From: Pectinatus haikarae
GTDB lineage: Bacteria; Bacillota; Negativicutes; Selenomonadales; Selenomonadaceae
Direction of reading: 5' to 3'
Assembly (NCBI RefSeq): GCF_015732185.1
Contig: NZ_WIQM01000011.1
Location: 59,157-123,156, forward strand
Length of the DNA: 64,000 nt
The notes under the pieces were generated by a model. It was given only the letters and a program-made list of their open reading frames with translations. It was not told the origin of the DNA and did not search any database. Position numbers and translations under genes: made by a program. Below are positions 9,467-18,219 of the stretch, piece after piece (position 1 is the stretch's first letter; every line of letters starts with the position of its first letter).

Positions 9467-9468
9467 AA

Positions 9469-9519
9469 ATGCGAAAGAATATGGGAAGGAGAGGGCGGCA
9501 GCCTGCGTATAGAATATGA
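9469..9519 (+). CDS. possible 16-codon leader reading frame coupled to ftsQ
   Basis: A short frame (ATG at 9469, TGA at 9517-9519) encodes a very basic 16-residue peptide and ends in an ATGA overlap with the ftsQ start. The strong site GGAAGGAG sits inside it, about 25 bases before the ftsQ ATG, which is too far to serve ftsQ directly. Translation through this frame could deliver ribosomes to ftsQ. Its own ribosome site is weak, so it may be chance. Confidence 0.25.
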   Translation: MRKNMGRRGRQPAYRI

Positions 9520-10232
9520 AAAGAAGATTTTCCCGATATACGGCAAGAATATCTTTCCTGCTTCTTTTGTTAACAGGCGCTGTTTTTTTTCTGAATTCCC
9601 CCATATTGGCAGTGAGCAGCATAGCGGTGCAGGGAAATGAAGAATTGACCAAAGAACAGGTAATTCAAATAGCAGATATCAGAGAACCAGTAAATATTTT
9701 TGCGGTAAAAACAGATTATCTGCAAAAGCGTTTGGAAAGCGATCTGCGCATTGCAAAAGCTTCTGTAAGGAGAAGTTTCCCCAATGTTCTTCTTATTGAT
9801 ATAAAAGAACGAAAGCCTATTGCTACATTACGCTGCAATTATGGATATGTTGATATAGCGGGCAATGGAATTATTATGAACTCCTATCGGAATATGCAGA
9901 CCATGAAATTTCCCATGATGACCGGTATCACACTGGGGGACGTTTATATTGGCGATAAAATAGATGATGCGAATGTCTTGAAAGCGGCAGCTTTTCTTGA
10001 GCAAATGGACAGCACCGCTTTAGCTCAGATATCGGAAATCAGCATCATATCACCTCAGAATATTGTGGCATACACTACAGGCGGTGTGAAAATAAAATTG
10101 GGTGATTTGTCATTTTCTGAGCAAGAGGCGAAGAAAACAGCTGTTTTTCTGAACGATTTAAAAACAATGAAAAAACCTGTCGAATATGTTGACTTTGGCT
10201 ATATATCACCTGTACTTAAATTTAAACCCTGA
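9516..10232 (+). CDS. ftsQ: cell division protein FtsQ/DivIB
   Basis: A 238-residue bitopic protein: short basic N-terminus (KRRFSRYTAR), one membrane segment (about residues 12-32), an extracytoplasmic POTRA domain beginning near SSIAVQGNEELTKEQVIQIA, then the FtsQ beta domain with the IKERKPIATLR motif. It recruits FtsL/FtsB-type proteins to the septum. An in-frame TAG at 9510-9512 rules out an upstream start, so ATG 9516 stands although no Shine-Dalgarno lies at the normal distance. Confidence 0.85.
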   Translation: MKRRFSRYTARISFLLLLLTGAVFFLNSPILAVSSIAVQGNEELTKEQVIQIADIREPVNIFAVKTDYLQKRLESDLRIAKASVRRSFPNVLLIDIKERKPIATLRCNYGYVDIAGNGIIMNSYRNMQTMKFPMMTGITLGDVYIGDKIDDANVLKAAAFLEQMDSTALAQISEISIISPQNIVAYTTGGVKIKLGDLSFSEQEAKKTAVFLNDLKTMKKPVEYVDFGYISPVLKFKP

Positions 10233-10246
10233 TCGAGGAGTAAATT

Positions 10247-10933
10247 ATGCTGTCAAGAAAATATAACCGGATATCTATAATACTGGCCTGCTTCCTTCTG
10301 GGGTTTATGTTGGCAATTCAGTTCCATTCTACGCAGAATAGTCTGAAATATTCAACGCAGTATCAAAGGACGGAGGAGCTGTCACAGCGTCTTTTGGCAA
10401 CAGAAAAAGAAAGGGATTCTTTGAAAAAACAGAATCAAAAATATACACAAGATAAAAATGGTGGACTGACAGATGCGCAGATCATTGAAGCTGGTGCCTC
10501 AGAGGTCAGCGGACCGGGTCTGGTGGTGACTGTTGAAGACAGCAGCAAAAAAACTGCCACCGATGAAAATGCTAATTTATATATAATACATGATGAAGAT
10601 ATGCTGCGGATCATAAATGAGCTTCGTGCGGCGGGAGCTGAGGCTATTTCCATTAATGGGCAAAGAGTGGTGGCTACGACCGAAATAAGATGCGCAGGAC
10701 CTACTGTGTCTGTTAATAATGAACGTTCGGCACCTCCTTTTGTAATAAAAGCAATAGGTGATGCCGACACGCTGGAAAATGCAATGAAGATGCGCGGGGG
10801 CGTGATTGATACGTTGAGTGTATGGGGCATAAAGATTGATATTGCAAAAAAAACGCAAATACTGCTGCCTGCTTATAGCAAAGGTGTTGATTTTAAGTAC
10901 ACTGAATTGGTGGAGAAAGGCGGAGAAAAATGA
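10247..10933 (+). CDS. DUF881 family membrane-anchored protein
   Basis: One N-terminal membrane anchor (about residues 8-26), a coiled-coil stretch (about 30-70), then the DUF881 domain with SGPGLVVTVEDSS, a NELRAAGAEAISINGQRV core, RCAGPTVSVN and a C-terminal KKTQILLPAY. Members occur in Firmicutes and Actinobacteria beside division genes; the exact function is not established. Here it sits between ftsQ and the small basic protein, in the place where ftsA is often found. GAGGAG precedes ATG 10247. It overlaps the next gene by 4 bases. Confidence 0.85.
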   Translation: MLSRKYNRISIILACFLLGFMLAIQFHSTQNSLKYSTQYQRTEELSQRLLATEKERDSLKKQNQKYTQDKNGGLTDAQIIEAGASEVSGPGLVVTVEDSSKKTATDENANLYIIHDEDMLRIINELRAAGAEAISINGQRVVATTEIRCAGPTVSVNNERSAPPFVIKAIGDADTLENAMKMRGGVIDTLSVWGIKIDIAKKTQILLPAYSKGVDFKYTELVEKGGEK

Positions 10934-11259
10934 TTTTTGCTGTATTAAGTTTAACTGCAGGGGCAATAGTAGGGTATTTATGCAATGTAACAATACCCGG
11001 CGAATACAGCAAATTATTTTCTGTGGCGTTGCTTGCTGGATTTGATGCCATATTCGGCGGATTGAAGGCCGTTTCATTAAATAATTTTGATAATATCAAT
11101 TTTTTGCTCGGCTTTTTTTTAAATACAATATTGGCAGTTTTTATGGTATTTATCGGTGACAATTTGTCAATTGAACTCTATTATGTTGTTCTATTTGTAT
11201 TTGCTCTCAGAATTTTTAAGAATCTATCATACCTTAGACATCACCTGATTAGAAAATAA
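10930..11259 (+). CDS. sbp: small basic protein (DUF1290/Sbp family)
   Basis: A 109-residue hydrophobic protein with about three membrane segments and a basic tail (LSYLRHHLIRK). It carries the family pattern NVTIPGEYSKLFSVALLAGFDAIFGG-like region near residues 18-45. Sbp proteins are found next to ftsQ/DUF881/ftsZ in Firmicutes and are membrane proteins of unproven function. The start overlaps the DUF881 stop as ATGA, indicating coupled translation. Confidence 0.85.
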   Translation: MIFAVLSLTAGAIVGYLCNVTIPGEYSKLFSVALLAGFDAIFGGLKAVSLNNFDNINFLLGFFLNTILAVFMVFIGDNLSIELYYVVLFVFALRIFKNLSYLRHHLIRK

Positions 11260-11381
11260 TGAAACTATATAGAAAATTAAGATGGATTATTCACTGCATA
11301 TGTTATATAATATAACTATTAATCTGACTGCTTATATGCCATGAACGGCATTTTATATGGAGTATATGGGGGTTGCTTCTA

Positions 11382-12455
11382 TTGTTTGAATTAGATATGG
11401 ACGTTGACCAATTTGCTAAGATAAAAGTTATTGGTGTTGGCGGTGGCGGTAACAACGCAGTCAACCGCATGATTGAGTCCGGTCTTAAGGGTGTTGATTT
11501 CATAGCGGTCAACACGGATGCACAGGCTTTATTGAATGCTAAGGCACAGAATCGCATACAGATCGGTGAAAAATTGACAAGAGGATTAGGGGCCGGTGCG
11601 AAACCGGAAATTGGTGAAAAAGCTGCTGAAGAAAGCAGAGAAGAACTGCTTGGAGCTCTCAGAGGCGCTGATATGATTTTTGTGACGGCTGGAATGGGCG
11701 GAGGAACAGGTACAGGAGCGGCACCCATAGTGGCAGAATGTGCACGCGAGATAGGTGCACTTACTGTTGGAGTTGTGACAAAGCCATTTACCTTTGAAGG
11801 ACGCAAACGCTTTAAACAGGCTGAAATAGGTATTGTGAACTTGAAGACAAATGTCGATACACTCATAACTATACCTAATGACAGACTGTTGGATGTTGTT
11901 GATAAAAAAACATCCATGATGGATGCTTTCCGCATAGCTGATGATGTGTTGCGTCAGGGCGTGCAGGGGATTTCGGATTTGATAGCCATACCGGGACTGA
12001 TCAATTTGGATTTTGCCGATGTCAAATCTGTTATGAATAATGCAGGTTCAGCGCTCATGGGTATAGGTGAGGCAACAGGGGAAAATGCTGCTGTGGATGC
12101 AGCTCGTGCGGCAGTGAACAGCCCTCTGCTGGAAACTTCTATTCAGGGTGCCCGTGGAGTGTTGCTCAATATAACAGGCGGTTCCAATTTGAGCCTTTTT
12201 CAAGTAAATGAAGCTTCCGCTATAATATCAGAAGCTGCGCACGAAGACGCGAATATAATTTTTGGTGCGGCTATTGATGAAAATATGCAGGACAATGTGC
12301 GGGTTACTGTTATTGCAACAGGATTTGATGACAGCACGGTAACTGTCGAGCTGGATGGTAAAAAAATGGATGTTAGTACTGTAACGCATAAGATAAATGA
12401 CTTTAAAATGGACAGGGAAATTCCTGATATACCAATATGGATGCGGAAAAAATAG
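11382..12455 (+). CDS. ftsZ: cell division protein FtsZ
   Basis: FtsZ is the tubulin-like GTPase that forms the Z-ring. Visible features are [12 protein letters not shown] near the start, the tubulin signature [10 protein letters not shown] near residue 106, [14 protein letters not shown], and the T7 loop [11 protein letters not shown]. The C-terminal linker is short and ends in the conserved peptide DIPIWMRKK, which usually binds FtsA/SepF/ZipA. TTG at 11382 is chosen because GGGGG lies 9 bases upstream; ATG 11397 lacks a site. A TATAAT at 11306-11311 could be its own promoter. No FtsA is encoded here, so another anchor is implied. Confidence 0.93.
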   Translation: MFELDMDVDQFAKIKVIGVGGGGNNAVNRMIESGLKGVDFIAVNTDAQALLNAKAQNRIQIGEKLTRGLGAGAKPEIGEKAAEESREELLGALRGADMIFVTAGMGGGTGTGAAPIVAECAREIGALTVGVVTKPFTFEGRKRFKQAEIGIVNLKTNVDTLITIPNDRLLDVVDKKTSMMDAFRIADDVLRQGVQGISDLIAIPGLINLDFADVKSVMNNAGSALMGIGEATGENAAVDAARAAVNSPLLETSIQGARGVLLNITGGSNLSLFQVNEASAIISEAAHEDANIIFGAAIDENMQDNVRVTVIATGFDDSTVTVELDGKKMDVSTVTHKINDFKMDREIPDIPIWMRKK

Positions 12456-12469
12456 CAGAATGCAAAGAG

Positions 12470-12507
12470 AGCAATCGTTGCGGTTGGCGGCGGTTGCTTA
12501 TTTTTTA
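12470..12507 (+). terminator. Rho-independent terminator after ftsZ
   Basis: AGCAATCG pairs with CGGTTGCT (one wobble) around a 13-base loop, followed by TTATTTTTT. It closes the division and wall cluster. Confidence 0.75.
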
Positions 12508-12591
12508 TAAAATGTTATACTTTAATGTAAAGTGAATTTTTGACAGAATAAGTGCATTGATTATTCGCTTCTGACAGTTGGGAGGCTGGTT

Positions 12592-13635
12592 ATGCGGCGC
12601 TATATACCGTTGTTTTTTATCGTGTGCAGTATCTTGTTAATTTTGTTGGCGGTAAACACATATTGGATATATCATACAAGTGATAATCGGCAGATTACTG
12701 TTACAAGGAATAAAATAACTGTTTATACTACACTGCCTATGCAGGTAGCTGCTCCAATAGCGGCAGAATATGAAAAGCTTAACAAAGTAAAAGTGAATTT
12801 TGTTTTGCTTTCTGAAAAAGAATTGACAGATAAAATGCAAAATGGAACTATGCCTTTAAATGGACAGGCAGACATTATTCTTGCAGGGCAGGATGTTTTG
12901 AAACGGGCAGCTGCTTTAAATGTTTTGGCAGCGTTTTCGTCTGAGCAGGAGGATGTTGTAGCAAACATATTTAAAGATAAGAATAATTTATGGACGGGCA
13001 TTTGGTACGATCCGATTATTTTTTGTGCTAATAGAGATTATCTGCAGGCTGCTCCTTATATACCTCGTACATGGGCTGCTTTAGTGAATGAGGAAAATAT
13101 ACGTATTGGACTCACAGACTTTTTGGCTTCTGATACTTCAGCAAATTTATTCTATGCGTTCATCAGGCATTATGGAAATGAACAGGCGTTTTCCTTTTTG
13201 CAAAAGCTGCATCCTAAAGTTCTGCAATATGCAAAATATCTGTCAACACCTGTCAGAATGGCTGGAATGGGTGAGGTAGATATTTCTATTGCAGTGCAAA
13301 GTGAGGCTGTTAAATATTTAAATAATAATTATCCTTTAGTGATAATTTATCCTGAAGACGGGACCTATTATCAGGTCACAGGAGCAGCACTTTTAAAAAA
13401 TGCGCCCGATAAGGCTCAGGCATCCCGATTTATTCAATGGCTTCTCGGTGATGATATACAGCTTTGTCTGCAGCGAAACGGATTTTTTTTCGTACCAACA
13501 AATTATTCCACATTTGCTTATAAAACTTATGCGGGAAAGGGCTTGGTTCCCTTTTCAAATAATATAGAGATGCCTACTGAGGAGCAGAAAATGAGTCTGC
13601 TTGATGAGTGGGTAAAAAATATACGGCTGCAATAG
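12592..13635 (+). CDS. membrane-anchored extracellular solute-binding protein (ABC type, ligand unknown)
   Basis: A 347-residue protein with an uncleaved-looking N-terminal membrane segment (residues 5-25) and no lipobox cysteine. A type-2 periplasmic binding fold follows: KITVYTTLPMQVAAPIAAEY, ADIILAGQDVLKRA, GIWYDPIIFCANRD, DTSANLFYAF, DISIAVQSEAV. This matches the iron(III)/polyamine/small-oxyanion binding protein superfamily. No permease or ATPase gene lies nearby, so the partner transporter is elsewhere or the protein has a sensing role. GGGAGG precedes ATG 12592. Confidence 0.7.
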   Translation: MRRYIPLFFIVCSILLILLAVNTYWIYHTSDNRQITVTRNKITVYTTLPMQVAAPIAAEYEKLNKVKVNFVLLSEKELTDKMQNGTMPLNGQADIILAGQDVLKRAAALNVLAAFSSEQEDVVANIFKDKNNLWTGIWYDPIIFCANRDYLQAAPYIPRTWAALVNEENIRIGLTDFLASDTSANLFYAFIRHYGNEQAFSFLQKLHPKVLQYAKYLSTPVRMAGMGEVDISIAVQSEAVKYLNNNYPLVIIYPEDGTYYQVTGAALLKNAPDKAQASRFIQWLLGDDIQLCLQRNGFFFVPTNYSTFAYKTYAGKGLVPFSNNIEMPTEEQKMSLLDEWVKNIRLQ

Positions 13636-13695
13636 ACCGTATGTGCAATGATGGGTGGATGATTTGCTTTACAATATATATTTTGGAGGAACTAA

Positions 13696-15054
13696 ATGCT
13701 TAGAGCTGGATTTGTAAGTCTTGGATGCTCAAAAAACCGTGTTGACACAGAGGTTATGTTGGGTATACTGAGTAAAAATGATATAAAAATCACTGCCGAA
13801 CCATCTGAGGCAGATATATTGATAGTAAATACCTGCAGCTTTATTGAGTCAGCGAGAGAAGAATCAGTAACGACTATTTTGGATATGGCCGAATGTAAAA
13901 AGACGGGGAAATGCAGATCCCTGATTATCGCAGGCTGTTTAGGCCAGCGTTATGGACAGACATTACTGGATGAGATGCCGGAAGCTGACGCTGTTATCGG
14001 TACAGGCGCGTGGAACAGAATCATGGAGGCTGTGGATTCAACTTTGGCGGGGCGGCGTGTGGTAATAACCGGTGAGGCAGATACTATCTATGGGCAGGAT
14101 ACACCGCGCATCATTACAACACCTTCCTTCAGTACATATGTTAAAATTGCCGAAGGCTGCAACCACAGATGCGCTTTTTGTTCTATTCCTTTGGTGCGTG
14201 GCAATTACCGCAGTCGTACCATTGAAGATATAAAAGAAGAAACAGTGCGGCTTGTCAAAAATGGCGTAAAAGAAATAAATCTTGTTGCCCAGGATACGAC
14301 AAATTATGGCAGTGACATCTATGGACGTGAAAATTTGGCTGGACTGCTTCGCGAATTGGTTAAAATCAAAGAACTGCAGTGGATAAGAGTACAATATACC
14401 TACCCGCATTCTTTCACCGATGAACTAATTAACGTGATGGCATCGGAAGAAAAAATCTGTAATTATGCAGATATTCCACTTCAGCATGCCCATAATGCCG
14501 TGTTGAAAAATATGCGCCGTTCTGATACGACTGAATATATTGAAGATGTGATAGGCAAGTTGAGAATGCGTATTCCGGGTATATCTCTGCGCACAACATT
14601 TATTGTTGGGTTTCCCGGTGAAACAGATTCACAATATCAATTTTTGCGGAATTTTGTGGAAAAATATCGTTTCGATAAAGTAGGGGTCTTTACTTTTTCA
14701 AAGGAAGAAAATACACCTGCGTACAGCATGTCCAATCAAGTGCCAGAAAATATAATGCAGGAAAGATACCACGATTTGATGAGTGTGCAGAGTAGAATTT
14801 CAGAAGACATAAATAAAAGCTTGGAAAATAAGATATTCGATGTGCTTGTTGAAGGCCGCGATGCAGAACAGAGCAATGTTGCATATGGCAGATCATATCG
14901 TGAGGCTCCTGATATAGATGGGCAGATATATATAGAGAATGATGAAGAAAGCAGTCCTGGGGATATTATAAAAGTAAAAATTCTTCAGGGATTTGCTTAT
15001 GATCTCGTGGGCCAAAAGCATAATAAGGGGACTGAAAAATGCGAGTTGAATTAA
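13696..15054 (+). CDS. rimO: ribosomal protein uS12 methylthiotransferase RimO
   Basis: RimO adds a methylthio group to an aspartate of ribosomal protein S12, using two [4Fe-4S] clusters and SAM. The N-terminal UPF0004 domain has the three expected cysteines (GCSKNRVDTE near residue 11, NTCSFI, AGCLGQRY). The radical-SAM motif EGCNHRCAFCSIP lies near residues 153-165, and a TRAM domain follows at the C-terminus. GCSKN and the IPLVRGNYRSR segment favour RimO over MiaB. GGAGG precedes the start, and it overlaps cinA by 16 bases. Confidence 0.92.
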   Translation: MLRAGFVSLGCSKNRVDTEVMLGILSKNDIKITAEPSEADILIVNTCSFIESAREESVTTILDMAECKKTGKCRSLIIAGCLGQRYGQTLLDEMPEADAVIGTGAWNRIMEAVDSTLAGRRVVITGEADTIYGQDTPRIITTPSFSTYVKIAEGCNHRCAFCSIPLVRGNYRSRTIEDIKEETVRLVKNGVKEINLVAQDTTNYGSDIYGRENLAGLLRELVKIKELQWIRVQYTYPHSFTDELINVMASEEKICNYADIPLQHAHNAVLKNMRRSDTTEYIEDVIGKLRMRIPGISLRTTFIVGFPGETDSQYQFLRNFVEKYRFDKVGVFTFSKEENTPAYSMSNQVPENIMQERYHDLMSVQSRISEDINKSLENKIFDVLVEGRDAEQSNVAYGRSYREAPDIDGQIYIENDEESSPGDIIKVKILQGFAYDLVGQKHNKGTEKCELN

Positions 15055-16289
15055 TTACTACGGGCAGTGAGCTTTTGCTGGGGCAAATTGTTAATACCAA
15101 TAGTGCGTATATGGCCTCTCATTTGAATGATATAGGATTTGATGTGCTTTATCAAACCACTGTCGGGGATAATTATGACAGGATGAAAACTGTAATCAAA
15201 AATGCGCTTGAACGGGCAGATATAGTTATAACTACGGGTGGTTTGGGTCCTACTCAGGGAGATATAACTAAATATGTGTGTGCAGAAATAATGGGAAAAA
15301 CCATGGTCACTCATGCCGAAAGTAAAAAAAGAATGGATGATCACTTTCGCGAAAAAAACATAGAAATGACTGAAAATAATTCTCGACAGGTGCTTGTTCC
15401 GGAGAGTGCACATGTTTTCATTAATTATAATGGTATTGCACCCGGTATCGTACAGGCCTGTGACGAAAAAGTTCTGATAAATCTGCCCGGACCACCGCGC
15501 GAAATGAAAGATATGTTTGACAGATCTTTGAAACCATTTTTACGAGATAAATTTGGTATAAAGCATGTTATTCATTCAGTGGTGCTTGATACTTTCGATA
15601 TAGGCGAATCGTTTTTGGAAACAAAAATTCGTGATCTTATTCTTAAGCAGTATAATCCTACATTGGCACTGCTCGTTCGTCCCAGCGGAGTGATAATTCG
15701 TATAACAGCAAAAGCAGACAGTGTCGAAGAGGCAAAACAGCTTATTCAACCTGTAGAGGAGGAAATATATTCACGTGTCGGACAGTATGTTTATGCCGTT
15801 GATGATGAGCCAATGGAAAATGTAGTCGGGAGGCTTTTGGCGGCAAAAAAAATAACTGTTTCCTGCGCCGAATCTTGTACAGGCGGCCTGCTGACAAGCA
15901 GGCTTACGGATATAGCGGGCAGCTCAGAATATGTAATGGGTTCGATAGTCTCTTATTCCAATCTGGTAAAAGTAAAACATCTCCATGTGCCGGAATCAAT
16001 TCTTGCCGAAAAAGGAGCTGTAAGTGAAGAAACAGCTCGTTATATGGCTGAAGGAGTGGCCAAATGCATGGGAACAGATATCGGTGTTGGAATAACGGGA
16101 ATTGCAGGACCAGGCGGTGCAACGGAGCAAAAACCGGTGGGACTTGTTTATATATCTGTGACAGGAGATAGAGGCACATATGTCGTTAAAAATTTATTTT
16201 CGGGAAAAAGAGAAGAAATTAAATATCGTGCTACGCAAAAGGCACTAAATATGATACGATTATACTTAGAAGATAAATCAGTCTTATAA
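15039..16289 (+). CDS. cinA: CinA family protein (NMN deamidase / competence-damage protein)
   Basis: Two domains are visible. The N-terminal MoaB/MPTb-like domain (TTGSELLLGQIVNTNS, TTGGLGPTQGD) is that of ADP-ribose pyrophosphatase-type CinA. The C-terminal PncC-type nicotinamide-nucleotide deamidase domain starts near residue 265 (SCAESCTGGLLTSRLTDIAG, GITGIAGPGG). The enzyme recycles NMN in NAD metabolism. ATG 15039 lies inside the rimO end with GGGG upstream, so the two genes are coupled. In many Firmicutes recA follows cinA; here it does not. Confidence 0.92.
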   Translation: MRVELITTGSELLLGQIVNTNSAYMASHLNDIGFDVLYQTTVGDNYDRMKTVIKNALERADIVITTGGLGPTQGDITKYVCAEIMGKTMVTHAESKKRMDDHFREKNIEMTENNSRQVLVPESAHVFINYNGIAPGIVQACDEKVLINLPGPPREMKDMFDRSLKPFLRDKFGIKHVIHSVVLDTFDIGESFLETKIRDLILKQYNPTLALLVRPSGVIIRITAKADSVEEAKQLIQPVEEEIYSRVGQYVYAVDDEPMENVVGRLLAAKKITVSCAESCTGGLLTSRLTDIAGSSEYVMGSIVSYSNLVKVKHLHVPESILAEKGAVSEETARYMAEGVAKCMGTDIGVGITGIAGPGGATEQKPVGLVYISVTGDRGTYVVKNLFSGKREEIKYRATQKALNMIRLYLEDKSVL

Positions 16290-16479
16290 TGGGCAGGTTT
16301 ATTTTATTGCAATCTTTATTGAGGGAATGTTCTTTCGAGATAGTGTTTTATGTTGCACACTGCGGGGAGTATGGAGTAGATTGGAGTATCTCGCAAGTTC
16401 AATTTATAAAAGTCAGGAAGTTCAATCCGAAAATAAATGAGTTTATAAATTATAAATTAAGAAACAGGAGGATCTATTT

Positions 16480-18087
16480 TTGAAAAATGAAATAATGTCA
16501 TTTGGTGATATTACTTTGAACAAAAAAATTGTTAATGCATTAAGTGATATGGGCTTTGAAGAACCATCACCAATTCAGGCAAAAACAATTCCCTTAGTTT
16601 TGCAGGGAAATGATGTACTTGGACAGGCACAGACCGGTACAGGTAAAACGGCTGCATTTGGTATACCTACTGTGGAAAAGATAGACGAAACTAACAGGCA
16701 CATACAGGCACTTATTATAGCACCTACCAGAGAATTAGCCATTCAGGTAGCGGAAGAATTGAATAAAATAGGCAAATATAAAAAAATAAAAACGTTGCCT
16801 ATTTACGGTGGGCAAATGATCGAACGCCAGATTCGTGCTTTAAAGAATGGTATTAAAATCATTGTTGGAACACCCGGACGTTTATTAGATCATATCAATC
16901 GAAAAACAATAAATCTTGATTATATTAAAACACTTGTCCTAGATGAAGCGGATGAGATGCTTGATATGGGCTTTATTGATGATATAAAGTCAATAATGTC
17001 TCATATTCCTAAAGAAGAAAGGCAGACATTGCTTTTTTCGGCTACAATGCCGGCTACTATTGAAAAATTAGCACAAAGTTATATGAATAAACCGCAAAAG
17101 GTTTTGATTAGCAGAGGACATCTGACGGTTCCGCTTATTGATCAGATTTATTATGAAACGCGGGATAAATTTGATGGCTTGTGCCGTATTCTTGATGTGG
17201 AGGAGACTGGCAAGTTCATTATTTTCTGTCGTACAAAAAAAGGAGTGGACGATCTTATTGCCTCGTTAGAGGCCAGAGGATATATGGCTGGCGGGCTGCA
17301 TGGTGATATGAATCAGGCACAGCGGCAGAGAGTAATGAAAAAATTCCGTGAAGGTAAGCTGGATATTTTGATCGCTACGGATGTTGCGGCAAGAGGTATA
17401 GATATAGATGATATTACGCATGTTATCAACTATGATATTCCGCAGGATCATGAATCGTATGTTCACCGGATCGGCAGGACAGGCAGGGCAGGACGCAGCG
17501 GTATTGCCATAACCTTTATAGAACCGCGCGAATATAGGCAGCTGCGGCTTATTGAAAAGCTTATAAAACATAGTATGATTCGAGGTCAGCTGCCAACATC
17601 GGCGGATGTGCTCGAATTGCAGAAAGAAGCAATAAAGGAAAAACTAGTGAAGGTGTTGCAGACTAATAGTTATTCCGATTATCATATGATTGTATCGGAT
17701 TTGGTGGCAGATAAATATGACTCTCTTGATATAGCCGCAGCCGCAGTAAAGTTATCGGTTGAAGGATTAAAAGAACGTAATGGGGCTGATGATGAAGGCG
17801 GCGGTAACTTAGAACAAAAATTTGATAACAGCGGCGGCGCTCCTGGTATGGTAAGACTGTTTATCAATATAGGCCGCAATCAGAAGATAAAACCGGAAGA
17901 TATTGTACGCTTTATAGCCACGGAAGCAGATATCCCAGGCAATATTATCGGTGTTATCAATATATATGATAAGTTTACTTTTGTGGAGATTCCCCGCAAT
18001 GTGACCGAACGAGTTATTTCTGTTATGCATAGAAATACTCTTAAAGGTTATAAAATCAATGTGGAACCGGCTAAGAGCCGCAATTAA
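16480..18087 (+). CDS. DEAD-box ATP-dependent RNA helicase (DeaD/CshA type)
   Basis: All helicase motifs are present in order: Q motif GFEEPSPIQ (residues 24-32), AQTGTGKTAAF, PTRELAIQ, GTPGRLLDH, DEADEML, SAT, then ARGIDID and HRIGRTGRAG. Residues about 455-530 form a DbpA-type RNA-binding domain (VRLFINIGRNQ...FTFVEIP), as in DeaD/DbpA-class helicases of Firmicutes. Such proteins remodel rRNA or mRNA, often at low temperature. The start is TTG with CAGGAGG about 8 bases upstream; the 190 bases before it hold no supported gene and may be a long 5' leader. Confidence 0.9.
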   Translation: MKNEIMSFGDITLNKKIVNALSDMGFEEPSPIQAKTIPLVLQGNDVLGQAQTGTGKTAAFGIPTVEKIDETNRHIQALIIAPTRELAIQVAEELNKIGKYKKIKTLPIYGGQMIERQIRALKNGIKIIVGTPGRLLDHINRKTINLDYIKTLVLDEADEMLDMGFIDDIKSIMSHIPKEERQTLLFSATMPATIEKLAQSYMNKPQKVLISRGHLTVPLIDQIYYETRDKFDGLCRILDVEETGKFIIFCRTKKGVDDLIASLEARGYMAGGLHGDMNQAQRQRVMKKFREGKLDILIATDVAARGIDIDDITHVINYDIPQDHESYVHRIGRTGRAGRSGIAITFIEPREYRQLRLIEKLIKHSMIRGQLPTSADVLELQKEAIKEKLVKVLQTNSYSDYHMIVSDLVADKYDSLDIAAAAVKLSVEGLKERNGADDEGGGNLEQKFDNSGGAPGMVRLFINIGRNQKIKPEDIVRFIATEADIPGNIIGVINIYDKFTFVEIPRNVTERVISVMHRNTLKGYKINVEPAKSRN

Positions 18088-18123
18088 GGGCTGGCTTATT
18101 AAAGAATAAAAAATATATCTTTA

Positions 18124-18159
18124 AGGATGCATGGAAATATCTTCTGTGCATCTTTTTTA
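18124..18159 (+). terminator. Rho-independent terminator after the DEAD-box helicase gene
   Basis: GATGCA and TGCATC form a short stem with flanking A/T pairs, followed directly by TTTTTT. It is the first of two adjacent terminators between the convergent helicase and glmM genes. Confidence 0.7.
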
Positions 18160-18162
18160 TAT

Positions 18163-18206
18163 AAAAAGACTGCCACCAAAGCGTTTGACTTTGGTGGCAG
18201 TCTTTT
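18163..18206. terminator. bidirectional terminator between helicase gene and glmM
   Basis: A perfect 14-bp stem (GACTGCCACCAAAG paired with its complement, 7-base loop) is flanked by AAAAA on the left and TTTT on the right. It can end transcription from both directions, and mainly serves the minus-strand cda-glmM operon. Confidence 0.9.
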
Positions 18207-18219
18207 CGGTTTGTGACTT

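Noticed and set aside
16289..16483. 64-codon open frame between cinA and the helicase gene
   Set aside because: It starts at the cinA stop without a proper ribosome site, has no recognisable family pattern, and ends inside the helicase start region; a leader sequence is more likely.
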